Positions 1 to 6,679 of a stretch of DNA of 9,624 bases are shown here, piece by piece. The translations under genes and the position numbers were made by a program. The DNA comes from JAAZNO01 sp012798275 (GTDB lineage Bacteria; Chloroflexota; Anaerolineae; B4-G1; SLSP01). Numbering within the stretch: position 1 is the first letter of the stretch; every line of letters begins with the position of its first letter. The notes under the pieces were generated by a model. It saw only the letters and a program-made list of their open reading frames with translations. It made no database searches and was not told where the DNA came from. The stretch spans positions 1 through 9,624 of the forward strand of contig DAOPQD010000110.1 of assembly GCA_035347995.1 (NCBI GenBank), in the 5' to 3' direction.

Positions 1-52
1 TGAAGCGATGTTGGGCGGCGACCCACTATAGCACGTACCTGGACCGCCCTAC
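1..52. other. Left-edge intergenic flank, no gene seen
   Basis: No open frame or RNA structure can be supported here. The stretch ends at the TA dinucleotide that marks the left insertion boundary of the IS630-type element. Bases 25-34 (actatagcac) resemble the element's own end at 51-60 (actagagcac). This could be the scar of another copy or coincidence. Confidence 0.4.
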
Positions 53-54
53 TA

Positions 55-80
55 GAGCACCTTTTCAAAAGTTTTTAGGG
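55..80 (+). repeat. Left terminal inverted repeat of the IS630-type element
   Basis: The repeat begins GAGCACC next to TA and runs to TTTTTAGGG. Counting the shared CTA edge, 24 of 29 bases pair with the right end at 575-603. The mismatches are scattered, so the copies have drifted but have not decayed. Confidence 0.85.
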
Positions 81-86
81 TATAAT
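81..86 (+). promoter_or_regulatory. Consensus -10 box (TATAAT) of the IS630 transposase promoter
   Basis: TATAAT lies directly after the left inverted repeat, the usual place for an IS transposase promoter. A good -35 box is not visible at 16-18 bases upstream. Transcription would start near base 92-93, about 23 bases before the ATG at 116. Confidence 0.5.
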
Positions 87-116
87 CGAGGCCAGACTAG
101 AGCAAGGAGGCCTCGA
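86..116 (+). promoter_or_regulatory. Hairpin sequestering the transposase ribosome site (anti-read-through)
   Basis: TCGAGGCC at 86-93 is the exact reverse complement of GGCCTCGA at 109-116, with a 15-base loop. The 3' arm covers the end of the AAGGAGG ribosome site (104-110) and the A of the start codon (116). A transcript starting at the internal promoter (near 93) would lack the 5' arm and be translatable. A transcript entering from outside would carry both arms and fold the start site shut. This layout matches the known protection of IS10, IS50 and IS200 transposases from read-through. Confidence 0.5.
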
Positions 117-580
117 TGGAACACGCACCCTACAAATACAGGATCAAACTCAGCGGTCAGGTCTTTGGGTATGTCGCTCCCACGTCCTCCATCGAGACGT
201 TCAATCAACTGGTCCACTTGGTTATGCCCCAAACACCTTACCGTACGGCTTCCCGCGTCTTCTGGCTGGTGGACGGCGGTCCTGGACACCAGCGCAGCAC
301 ATTTCCCGGACGCCTGAAAGGGATGTATCCCAACGCGCAGGCAGTGATGTTGCCGGTGCATGCCAGTTGGTTAAACCAGATCGAAATCTACTTCTCCATC
401 GTCCAACGCAAGGTGCTCACACCGCTGGATGTAGCCGACGAAGCAGTCTTGACAAACCGCCTGGTCGGCTTCCAGGACTACTACCAAGAAGTCGCCAAGC
501 CTTTCCACTGGAAGTTCACCGCTGGCGACCTCAAGAAGCGCCTGGAAGCGCTCGAAGAGTTCAGCGCGGCCTCACCCTAA
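116..580 (+). pseudogene. IS630-family transposase, in-frame internal deletion (154 aa remnant)
   Basis: The product would be 154 residues, against about 340-370 for a full IS630 transposase. Residues 1-13 (ending YKYRIKLS) look like the true N-terminus of this family, which normally leads into an HTH. From about residue 15 (GQVFGYV) the sequence is already in the DDE domain, so about 200 residues are missing in frame, including the HTH and the first catalytic Asp. The second Asp (FWLVDGG) and the Glu region (ASWLNQIEIYFSIVQRKVL) remain. The frame is open, with AAGGAGG at 104-110 and a 5-base spacer to ATG 116. The TAA at 578-580 falls inside the right terminal repeat. The protein cannot be a working transposase. 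Whether the remnant is made or interferes with intact transposase is unknown. Recognition rests on family motifs recalled by eye. Confidence 0.85.
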
Positions 581-600
581 GAACTTATGGAAACGTCCTC
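575..600 (-). repeat. Right terminal inverted repeat of the IS630-type element
   Basis: The reverse complement of 575-603 reads CTAGAGGACG then TTTCCATAAG then TTCTTAGGG and aligns with 52-80 at 24 of 29 positions. It overlaps the last codons and stop of the transposase remnant. It ends at TA 601-602, which also forms part of the stop codon of the neighbouring minus-strand gene. Confidence 0.85.
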
Positions 601-974
601 TAGCGCGGCACCAGCTTGAGCGTGGTCGCACGCGCGTCATCAGTGAGCAGGGGAGCGACGTACTGCGGGTAACGGCGATATTTGGCGCGGTAGGCAGCGT
701 CCACCTGAGCGTTGATGGCGGGATCGCGCTCTTCCACGAAGACGACGTCTTTCTCGACCCCGCCGGCCTCGATCCGCCCCTCATGGCGCACCTGGACGCC
801 GCGATACCAGGCGCTGTCCCGTCCCCGGTAGGAGCGGACGTAAAGCGCGTCGCCAACGCGGACCACCCAAATCGTCACCGGCTGGCGCAGGGCGCCGTCA
901 CGCTGCACGGACGCCAGCTGCAATTCCTCTGCAGCACCAATCCGCTCGAGCTCTTCCTCCGTCCACTGGGACAT
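600..974 (-). CDS. DUF2255 family protein
   Basis: A 124-residue soluble protein that matches the DUF2255 pattern along its whole length. It has an N-terminal helix WTEEELERIGAAEELQLA, then PVTIWVVRVGDALYVRSYRG, then GVQVRHEGRIEAGGVEKDV, and ends YVAPLLTDDARATTLKLVPR. The family has no proven reaction. The strand order and the R-S-Y/W-R-G motif resemble the split-barrel fold of pyridoxamine-phosphate-oxidase-like and F420-dependent reductases, so a flavin or deazaflavin role is possible but only inferred. The start ATG has GGGGGAGG six bases upstream. It begins 15 bases after the reductase stop, so the two genes are almost certainly co-transcribed. Its stop codon TAG uses the TA target of the IS630-type insertion, which therefore left the protein unchanged. 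Confidence 0.85.
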   Translation of the reverse strand: MSQWTEEELERIGAAEELQLASVQRDGALRQPVTIWVVRVGDALYVRSYRGRDSAWYRGVQVRHEGRIEAGGVEKDVVFVEERDPAINAQVDAAYRAKYRRYPQYVAPLLTDDARATTLKLVPR

Positions 975-989
975 GTCCTACCTCCCCCA

Positions 990-1973
<984 letters not shown>

Positions 1974-2056
1974 CTCGGTCTCCTTTCACCCGCACCTGGA
2001 AATAAAAAACTTTGCGCCCCAGACGTTCTCCGCGATCAGCTCCGCACTTCCCGCGC
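1974..2056 (-). other. Spacer between small Cys-rich gene and reductase, possible weak attenuator
   Basis: No gene fits here. On the minus strand GCGCC (2064-2060) could pair with GGCGC (2018-2014) across a long loop, followed by a run of six T (2009-2004). This resembles a poor intrinsic terminator that could lower read-through into the reductase. The stem is only 5 bp and the loop 41 bases, so the case is weak. Confidence 0.2.
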
Positions 2057-2242
2057 TCAGGCGCACTCACAACACGCAGCGCCACAAGCCGGCTCGAAGC
2101 GCGGTTGAAGCCGCTCCTCGCATTTGGAAGCGCAGCTTGACTCATCATCCTCCACGAAGTTGTCTCGGAGGGCCATAGTGGAACGCATCCGCAGCTCTGC
2201 TTCACGCTCGACTCTCAACATCAACTGAATAGCCAGGTCCAT
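2057..2242 (-). CDS. Small Cys-rich protein, unknown function (61 aa)
   Basis: I do not recognise this gene. From ATG 2242, which has AAGGAG (2256-2251) eight bases upstream, the product is 61 residues. The N-terminal half is helical and charged (LMLRVEREAELRMR, then MALRDNFVEDDE). The C-terminal third carries six cysteines: C37-x3-C41-x11-C53-x3-C57-C58-x-C60. There is no signal peptide or membrane segment. A helical leader followed by a Cys-rich tail could be a small metal-binding protein or a peptide precursor. No maturation enzyme is recognisable beside it. It lies between the minus-strand promoter at 2329-2337 and the reductase, so it would be the first cistron of that operon. A longer in-frame start at 2299 lacks a ribosome site. 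The main doubt is whether it is a real gene. Confidence 0.5.
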   Translation of the reverse strand: MDLAIQLMLRVEREAELRMRSTMALRDNFVEDDESSCASKCEERLQPRFEPACGAACCECA

Positions 2243-2328
2243 CTCACACACTCCTTCTGCAATTTTCGTACTGAGCGGGCAGGGCTTCGTTTTCCACAAG
2301 CGTCGAACTCCTGTCCCTCACACTTATC

Positions 2329-2337
2329 ATTATAGCA
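2329..2337 (-). promoter_or_regulatory. Extended -10 promoter for the reductase operon
   Basis: On the minus strand the sequence reads TGCTATAAT, a perfect -10 box with a TGn extension. No good -35 is present, which is normal for extended -10 promoters. Transcription would start near 2322, about 80 bases before the small gene at 2242. It lies back to back with the plus-strand promoter, 15 bases away. Confidence 0.6.
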
Positions 2338-2352
2338 GCGCTGAATGCAGTG

Positions 2353-2361
2353 TGGTATAAT
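2353..2361 (+). promoter_or_regulatory. Extended -10 promoter for the AraC regulator operon
   Basis: The sequence reads TGGTATAAT, a consensus -10 with TGn extension. The start would be near 2368, giving a 54-base leader before ATG 2422. ATCATT occurs at 2326, 2360 and 2373, overlapping or adjoining both -10 boxes, and related TCATTCTG/GATTCTGC words follow to 2391. These are candidate AraC half-sites, but the spacing is not clean. Confidence 0.6.
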
Positions 2362-2421
2362 CATTCTGGAAGATCATTGCACGATTCTGCAAGCCTCAGG
2401 AAAAAACGACAAGGAGGTCCT

Positions 2422-3378
2422 ATGAATGCGCAACATCCCCTCCAGGCAGAGCTCGAGGTCTCTCGAATGCAAGCCAGCAGGGACGAGTTGGTCGAGCGAC
2501 TTATGCGCGCCCTCCGCAAGGACGGCGGCAGCGAGCCACTCAAGGGCCTGCGCCTCCATCGCCTCTCCGCTCCCACGGAGTTGGCCCACAGTGTGTCTGA
2601 CCCGGCCTTTTGTGTGATTGCGCAGGGGAGCAAGGAGGGCTTCCTGGGCGAGTACCGGTACCAGTACGATCCCATGCACTACCTGTTGGTCACGGCCGAG
2701 CTCCCCATCGTGAGCCACGTCATCGAAGCGTCGCCGGAACGCCCCTACCTCAGCCTCAGCCTCAAACTCGATCCCACAACCGTCGGCGCCGTCATGGTCG
2801 AAACCGGCCAGCTCGCGACGCGCGACGAGGCGCACGTGCGCGCGCTCGACGTCAGCACCCTGGATGCCGATCTGCTCGACGCCATCGTGCGCCTGATGCG
2901 GCTCCTGGACAATCCCACGGAAGCGCCTTTCCTTGCGCCGCTGATCACGCGGGAAATCATCTTTCGCCTGCTGTTGGGTGAACAAGGCAACCGGCTCCGC
3001 TATATCGCCACCCAAGGGGGCCACGCTCACCGCATCGCCCGGGCCATCGAGCGGCTCCGCAACGAGTTCGACCATCCCTTGCGAGTCGAAGACATCGCCC
3101 GCGACCTGGGCATGAGCGTCTCGAGTTTTCAACATCACTTCAAAGCCGTGACCGCGATGAGTCCGTTGCAATTTCAAAAACAAGTGCGACTTCAGGAAGC
3201 CCGCCGGCTGATGCTCAGCGAGGATCTCGACGCGGCGACCGCCGGTTATCGGGTGGGCTTCAATGACCCCGCACACTTCAATCGGGAATACAAAAAGACC
3301 TTCGGCCTGCCGCCGCTATCCGACGTGAAACGACTCCGCGAGCAGGCCGCCCCCAACGAGCGCCTCAGCGCCGGGTGA
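2422..3378 (+). CDS. AraC family transcriptional regulator (AraC_N type)
   Basis: A 318-residue cytosolic DNA-binding regulator. Residues about 38-190 form an AraC_N-type N-terminal domain: LRLHRLSAPTEL, PAFCVIAQGSKE, YLLVTAELPIVSHV, PYLSLSLKLD. The C-terminal 100 residues hold two helix-turn-helix motifs: about 221-241 (VEDIARDLGMSVSSFQHHFK) and about 270-292 (AGYRVGFNDPAHFNREYKK, then FGLPP). Domain order and length are normal for the family. ATG 2422 was chosen because AAGGAGG (2411-2417) lies just upstream. An in-frame start at 2350 would overlap the -10 box. The divergent reductase operon is the obvious target, and autoregulation is likely. The effector is unknown. The next gene starts 11 bases after its stop, so the two form an operon. 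Confidence 0.95.
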   Translation: MNAQHPLQAELEVSRMQASRDELVERLMRALRKDGGSEPLKGLRLHRLSAPTELAHSVSDPAFCVIAQGSKEGFLGEYRYQYDPMHYLLVTAELPIVSHVIEASPERPYLSLSLKLDPTTVGAVMVETGQLATRDEAHVRALDVSTLDADLLDAIVRLMRLLDNPTEAPFLAPLITREIIFRLLLGEQGNRLRYIATQGGHAHRIARAIERLRNEFDHPLRVEDIARDLGMSVSSFQHHFKAVTAMSPLQFQKQVRLQEARRLMLSEDLDAATAGYRVGFNDPAHFNREYKKTFGLPPLSDVKRLREQAAPNERLSAG

Positions 3379-3389
3379 AGGAGGCTATG

Positions 3390-4478
3390 ATGACCACTGA
3401 ACTCCAGGGCCGGGTGCTGTTTGCCAACAACAAGCCTGCCGCCAACGTCGAGGTGCGGGTCTTCGATGAGGACGCCCCCTGGCGACACGACGATGACCTC
3501 ACGGTGACGCCGGGGCTTTCGGACCGCGACGGACGCTTCACGGTAGTGTACGACCCCGGCCGTTTCCTCGACGATCCGGAGCTCGCCCCTTCCTGGGGCC
3601 ACACCTTCCTCACCCGGCTGCGGCGTCTCTTCGGCCGCCCGTCTGAAAGCGACGAGGTGGATCTCTACCTGCCCTATCTGGAGTTCCGCTACACCTATCT
3701 CGATAAATCTTATCGTCACACGACGCCGCTGCTCCCGCTGGTGACAGAATACCGGCTGCCCGCCCTGTTCTCCCCCCTCACCCAGTTCCGTCCCAGCGAA
3801 CACGGCCTGCACTTCATCAACAGCTTCCCCGGCTATCCGCTGCCCTTCAAACTGCCCCTCGTCAACGATGTTTCCGCCTACTACGGCCTTTGCGGGGGAA
3901 TGTCCTCCGCAGCCTGCGACTATTACTACGCCGAAAAATCTGTCCCCAAGTTGAGTCAAGTCCCGGAGCGCGGCACACCCTTCTACAAATACCTCTACAA
4001 CCGGCAGCTGGATACCTTCGGCGCTATGGGACGCTACGTTCTGCGCTTTGCGGAATGGATGGCGCTGCCGGCCGAAGGTCCCCAGGGCATCCGCGCCCGC
4101 ACGCTCAAGGAATTTGGGGTCGCGCGCCGCCGCCTCGACGCTCACGTGCCCGTGATCCTGGGCCTGATCTACGTGGGGTTCAAAGACACGGCGCGCCTGT
4201 GGGAAAACCATCAAGTGCTGGCCTACGCCTGCACGGAAACTGCCCCGGAAGTGTACGAGATCGCCCTCTACGACCCCAACTACCCCAACCGCGATGATGT
4301 GATCCTCCGCGCGGAGAAGACCGCCGCGGGCGCCAGGCGGGTATGGGGCTTCCCGCCGCGTTCGGAGCCGGTCGAGGGCCTCACGTGCGTGCAACAAATC
4401 CCCGGTCGCGCCGACCGTCCCGTGCACGGCTTCTTCATCATGCCCTACATTCCCAGCGCGCCGCCGGAGCTGGAATGA
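3390..4478 (+). CDS. TTR-like plus papain-like cysteine peptidase-type protein, function unknown
   Basis: A 362-residue protein with no signal peptide or membrane helix. Residues about 4-57 (LQGRVLFANNKPAANVEVRV to DRDGRFTVVYDP) look like a transthyretin/carboxypeptidase-regulatory-like beta sandwich. Residues about 158-305 look like a papain-type cysteine peptidase fold: Cys168 in YYGLCGGMSSAACDYYY, His274 in ENHQVLAYAC and Asp295 in LYDPNYPNRDDV would form a Cys-His-Asp triad. The arrangement resembles uncharacterised proteins with GLCGGM and NHQV-YDPN motifs in actinobacteria and related groups. Peptidase activity is inferred from these motifs only. Transglutaminase, amidase or an inactive form are alternatives. 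ATG 3390 has AAGGAGG (3378-3384) five bases upstream. ATG 3387 and GTG 3375 are in frame but less well placed. Co-transcription with the AraC gene suggests shared control. Confidence 0.8.
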   Translation: MTTELQGRVLFANNKPAANVEVRVFDEDAPWRHDDDLTVTPGLSDRDGRFTVVYDPGRFLDDPELAPSWGHTFLTRLRRLFGRPSESDEVDLYLPYLEFRYTYLDKSYRHTTPLLPLVTEYRLPALFSPLTQFRPSEHGLHFINSFPGYPLPFKLPLVNDVSAYYGLCGGMSSAACDYYYAEKSVPKLSQVPERGTPFYKYLYNRQLDTFGAMGRYVLRFAEWMALPAEGPQGIRARTLKEFGVARRRLDAHVPVILGLIYVGFKDTARLWENHQVLAYACTETAPEVYEIALYDPNYPNRDDVILRAEKTAAGARRVWGFPPRSEPVEGLTCVQQIPGRADRPVHGFFIMPYIPSAPPELE

Positions 4479-4521
4479 CGCGAGAACGCAGCCGCAGGGG
4501 ATAAACTCGGGCGCGACCGCC

Positions 4522-4546
4522 GGCCCCTCTCAGGGAGCCGGGGGCC
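4522..4546 (+). terminator. GC-rich hairpin after the peptidase-type gene, weak terminator candidate
   Basis: GGCCCC (4522-4527) pairs with GGGGCC (4541-4546) across a 13-base loop that itself contains CCCT/AGGG pairing. It lies 43 bases after the stop at 4478. No T run follows, so it is not a standard intrinsic terminator. It could mark the end of the AraC-peptidase transcript. Confidence 0.25.
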
Positions 4547-4555
4547 ATTCCCAGC

Positions 4556-4584
4556 TTGCAACATCGCGAGGTTGGGGTTACACT
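4556..4584 (+). promoter_or_regulatory. Possible promoter for the L,D-transpeptidase gene
   Basis: TTGCAA (4556-4561) and TACACT (4579-4584) are each 4/6 matches to the -35 and -10 consensus with a 17-base spacer. The start would fall near 4591, just before the GGAGG at 4592, giving a very short leader. Weak, but the only candidate in the 122-base gap. Confidence 0.25.
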
Positions 4585-4601
4585 CTGCGGCGGAGGATGC
4601 C

Positions 4602-5693
4602 ATGTCGCCGATGCTCACCCGTCGCCAGATGCTCAAGTTGATCGTCGCCGCCGCAACGACGGCAGCGCTTGCCCCCACGCTTCACGCGCGAGCGTCCTAT
4701 CCCTCGGAACTGCTGCCCCCCGGCGCCGACTTCGACCCTCGCCACCAGCTAGAACCGTGGGTGTGGATGGGACGCCCGATCCGCACCGTCGCCTTCTACG
4801 AAGAGCCGAGCACCTCCGCCAAACGGCTTGACGTGCGCTCTCGGGATCAGGCAGTGGAGCTGTTGGAGGAAGTCCATGCCCCCTTCAGTGCGCACAACGA
4901 CCTGTGGTACCGCACGCCGTTGGGCTACGCGCATTCGGCGTGGCTCTTGCCCATGCGCATCTATCCGCCGCAGCCCTTCATCCAAGACCTCGGCGAATGG
5001 GGATTTTGGGGCGAGATCTCCCAGGTCACGACCGGCGGCTACACCGCGCCTTCCCTGAACGCCTCCAAGCAATACACCTTCTACGGCGGCTGCGTTTTCT
5101 GGGTCATCGCGGCCAGCGAAGACGAGCAGGGCGTCGGCTGGTACAAAGTCTTTGACGATTATCCGCCCCGGCAGCGGACGAACCATCAGTGGGTGCTGGC
5201 GAAGGACGTGCGGCGCCTGCCGCGGCAGGAACTCGCCCCTCTCCGGCCGTTTGTGGGCCGCAAACGCATCGAGGTAGATCTCACCGCACAGCGGCTCACC
5301 TGCTTTGAGGGCGACACCCCCGTCCTCAGCACCCTCATCGCTTCGGGCGTGGGGGGACATGCTACGCCTGCCGGCGAGCAGAGCGTGCTGCTGAAGCAAG
5401 GTTCGCGGCACATGAGCAACGTGCCCTACGAGGGCGGCCTGGAACTGGAAAATCCCAGCGATATGTTCGACCTGCCCGGCATCCCGTGGAACACTTTCTT
5501 CGACCTGGAAGGGCGCGCCATTCACGGCGTCTACTGGCACAATGATTTTGGGGTCCGCCGCAGCCACGGCTGTATCAACGCGCCGAGCGAGGCCGCGCGC
5601 TTCGTCTACCGCTGGACCCATCCCATCGGCGGCTTCGAAGACGAGTTCATCCAGAGCGACAAGCGCGTGGGGACGCCAATCCTGTTTTACTGA
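4602..5693 (+). CDS. Tat-exported L,D-transpeptidase (YkuD domain)
   Basis: A 363-residue exported cell-wall enzyme. Residues 6-31 form a twin-arginine signal (TRRQMLK, hydrophobic stretch, then ALAPTLHARA), so the protein is folded before export. Residues about 55-120 and the part up to about 210 look SH3-like and probably bind wall material (YRTPLGYAHSAWLLP, WYKVFDDYPPRQRTNHQWVL). The YkuD domain runs from about 221 (RIEVDLTAQRLTCFEGDTPV) to the end. It has His308 (AIHGVYWHNDFG) and the active-site block SHGCIN, where Cys324 is the nucleophile. YkuD enzymes form or attach 3-3 peptidoglycan cross-links. In a monoderm-like Chloroflexota host the substrate is uncertain. ATG 4602 has GGAGG five bases upstream. 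A TTG at 4572 is in frame but lacks a site. The stop is 4 bases from the end of the convergent lipoprotein gene. Confidence 0.93.
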   Translation: MSPMLTRRQMLKLIVAAATTAALAPTLHARASYPSELLPPGADFDPRHQLEPWVWMGRPIRTVAFYEEPSTSAKRLDVRSRDQAVELLEEVHAPFSAHNDLWYRTPLGYAHSAWLLPMRIYPPQPFIQDLGEWGFWGEISQVTTGGYTAPSLNASKQYTFYGGCVFWVIAASEDEQGVGWYKVFDDYPPRQRTNHQWVLAKDVRRLPRQELAPLRPFVGRKRIEVDLTAQRLTCFEGDTPVLSTLIASGVGGHATPAGEQSVLLKQGSRHMSNVPYEGGLELENPSDMFDLPGIPWNTFFDLEGRAIHGVYWHNDFGVRRSHGCINAPSEAARFVYRWTHPIGGFEDEFIQSDKRVGTPILFY

Positions 5694-5697
5694 CCCC

Positions 5698-6642
5698 TCA
5701 CTCCACGCTGAAGCTCTCCACCACCCGCGTCACCAACGGATCCACGGCGCGCACCCCCAAAGGACGGCTGCGCAGCAGGTAGAGCCGGTAATCCTGTCCC
5801 TGAATGACCCACACGACGGCCTCCCCACCGGCACGTCCAGGCCAGGTCTCGCGGAAACGGAACGCCGGATGTTCCCCCCAGGACGCCTCCTCGAAGTCCA
5901 CGATCTCCGGCAGCTCCCCGTACCGGTTCGGCTCGCAGGTGGCTTCGACCAGCACCCATGCGGTGTCGTAGTGCAGCGGCTCCGTGGGACCGGGCGCCCA
6001 CCACACCCCCAGCTCGCTGTGCCCATAGGTCCACACGCGACCGCCGGCCCACGCATCCCCCTGAGCGACGCGCTCCTCGAAGATGGCCGGCACGAGGAGG
6101 CGGGCCGCAGCGGGCAGCACGGCTTCCAGATCATGGAGCAGCACCGGCTCCGGCTCGAAAGAGCCCACGCGCGCGCCGCGCACCTCGATGGGAGCGGTGA
6201 CGGTGATGGCGACCTGCCACGTCCCCGACAGCGCATCCAGGGGGAGGATCACCGGCGCGGCGCTCGTGTAGCGATACTCCCCGGCGTACGGGAGCGGCAG
6301 CATGGCGAAGACCATGCCGTGGGGATCGCGGAGCGTCGCGGTGATCATGGCGCTCGCCGCAGCGGCGACAGACGCCTCCGTGAGCGGCTCCAGCGCCACG
6401 GTGAGCGGGAATGGCTTCAGCGGCGAGACGCCATCGAGCTCGGGCAACGTCAGCGCCAGCGCGGGGACGGGCGTGGGGGTTGGTGTGGAAGTGGCCGTAG
6501 GGGTCGGCGTCGGCGTGGGGGTGGACGTTGCCGTCGGCGTCAGCGTCGCGGTAGGGGTCGGCGTCGGAGGCGGGGGCGGCGTCGGCGCAGCGCACCCCGT
6601 CAGCAAGAGCAGGCTGAGGAACAGCACAATTCGGTATCGCAT
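5698..6642 (-). CDS. Lipoprotein with Thr-Pro linker and PsbP-like C-terminal region
   Basis: A 314-residue surface lipoprotein. The signal peptide MRYRIVLFLSLLLLTGC ends in a lipobox (LTGC), so Cys17 would be lipidated. Residues 20-60 are a Thr/Pro/Ala linker holding the folded part away from the membrane. Residues about 60-167 look like an Ig-type beta sandwich. Residues about 175-314 (AARLLVPAIFEERV, WVLVEATCEPNR, YRLYLLRSRPLG, TRVVESFSVE) resemble PsbP/LpqN-like domains of Chloroflexota lipoproteins, but the match is only by general appearance. ATG 6642 has GGGAGA about eight bases upstream. A longer in-frame start at 6699 would overlap the permease gene and spoil the signal peptide. It follows the permease by 37 bases and is the last gene of the operon, so it may be an outer partner of the ABC system. 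Confidence 0.85.
   Translation of the reverse strand: MRYRIVLFLSLLLLTGCAAPTPPPPPTPTPTATLTPTATSTPTPTPTPTATSTPTPTPVPALALTLPELDGVSPLKPFPLTVALEPLTEASVAAAASAMITATLRDPHGMVFAMLPLPYAGEYRYTSAAPVILPLDALSGTWQVAITVTAPIEVRGARVGSFEPEPVLLHDLEAVLPAAARLLVPAIFEERVAQGDAWAGGRVWTYGHSELGVWWAPGPTEPLHYDTAWVLVEATCEPNRYGELPEIVDFEEASWGEHPAFRFRETWPGRAGGEAVVWVIQGQDYRLYLLRSRPLGVRAVDPLVTRVVESFSVE
6463..6585 (-). repeat. Low-complexity repeats encoding the Thr-Pro linker
   Basis: On the plus strand this stretch is built from GTCGGC, GTGGGG and GTAGGG hexamer-like words, read on the minus strand as TP and TAT repeats. The longer unit PTPTATSTPTPTP occurs twice with small changes, which suggests duplication. Such tracts can change length by slippage in multiples of six bases without breaking the frame. 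Confidence 0.75.
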
Positions 6643-6679
6643 TCGAGAAATCTCCCAGGGATGATCGGCGTCCCAGGTC

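Larger units (their letters stand above)
55..600 (+). mobile_element. Internally deleted IS630-family element (non-autonomous, MITE-like)
   Basis: The 29 bases at 52-80 match the reverse complement of 575-603 at 24 of 29 positions by hand alignment, so both terminal inverted repeats are present. Each end abuts TA (53-54 and 601-602). That is the target duplicated by IS630/Tc1-mariner elements, so the mobile unit is 55-600, about 546 bp. IS630 elements with one transposase gene are usually about 1.1 kb, so roughly half is missing. The single ORF inside keeps a transposase N-terminal tip and the C-terminal half of the DDE domain. It should be unable to move itself but could be mobilised by a full-length relative in the genome. 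It lies at the 3' end of the DUF2255 gene without harming it. Confidence 0.85.

Noticed and set aside
25..34. Second IS630 end at the left edge
   Set aside because: Only about ten bases resemble the terminal repeat and the match is lost afterwards. It is too short to call.
3246..4427. 393-residue minus-strand frame over the peptidase-type gene
   Set aside because: Antisense to a frame with good motifs and a strong ribosome site. Its own product shows no recognisable domain.
4749..5621. 290-residue minus-strand frame over the L,D-transpeptidase
   Set aside because: A shadow of the YkuD gene without motif or start signal.
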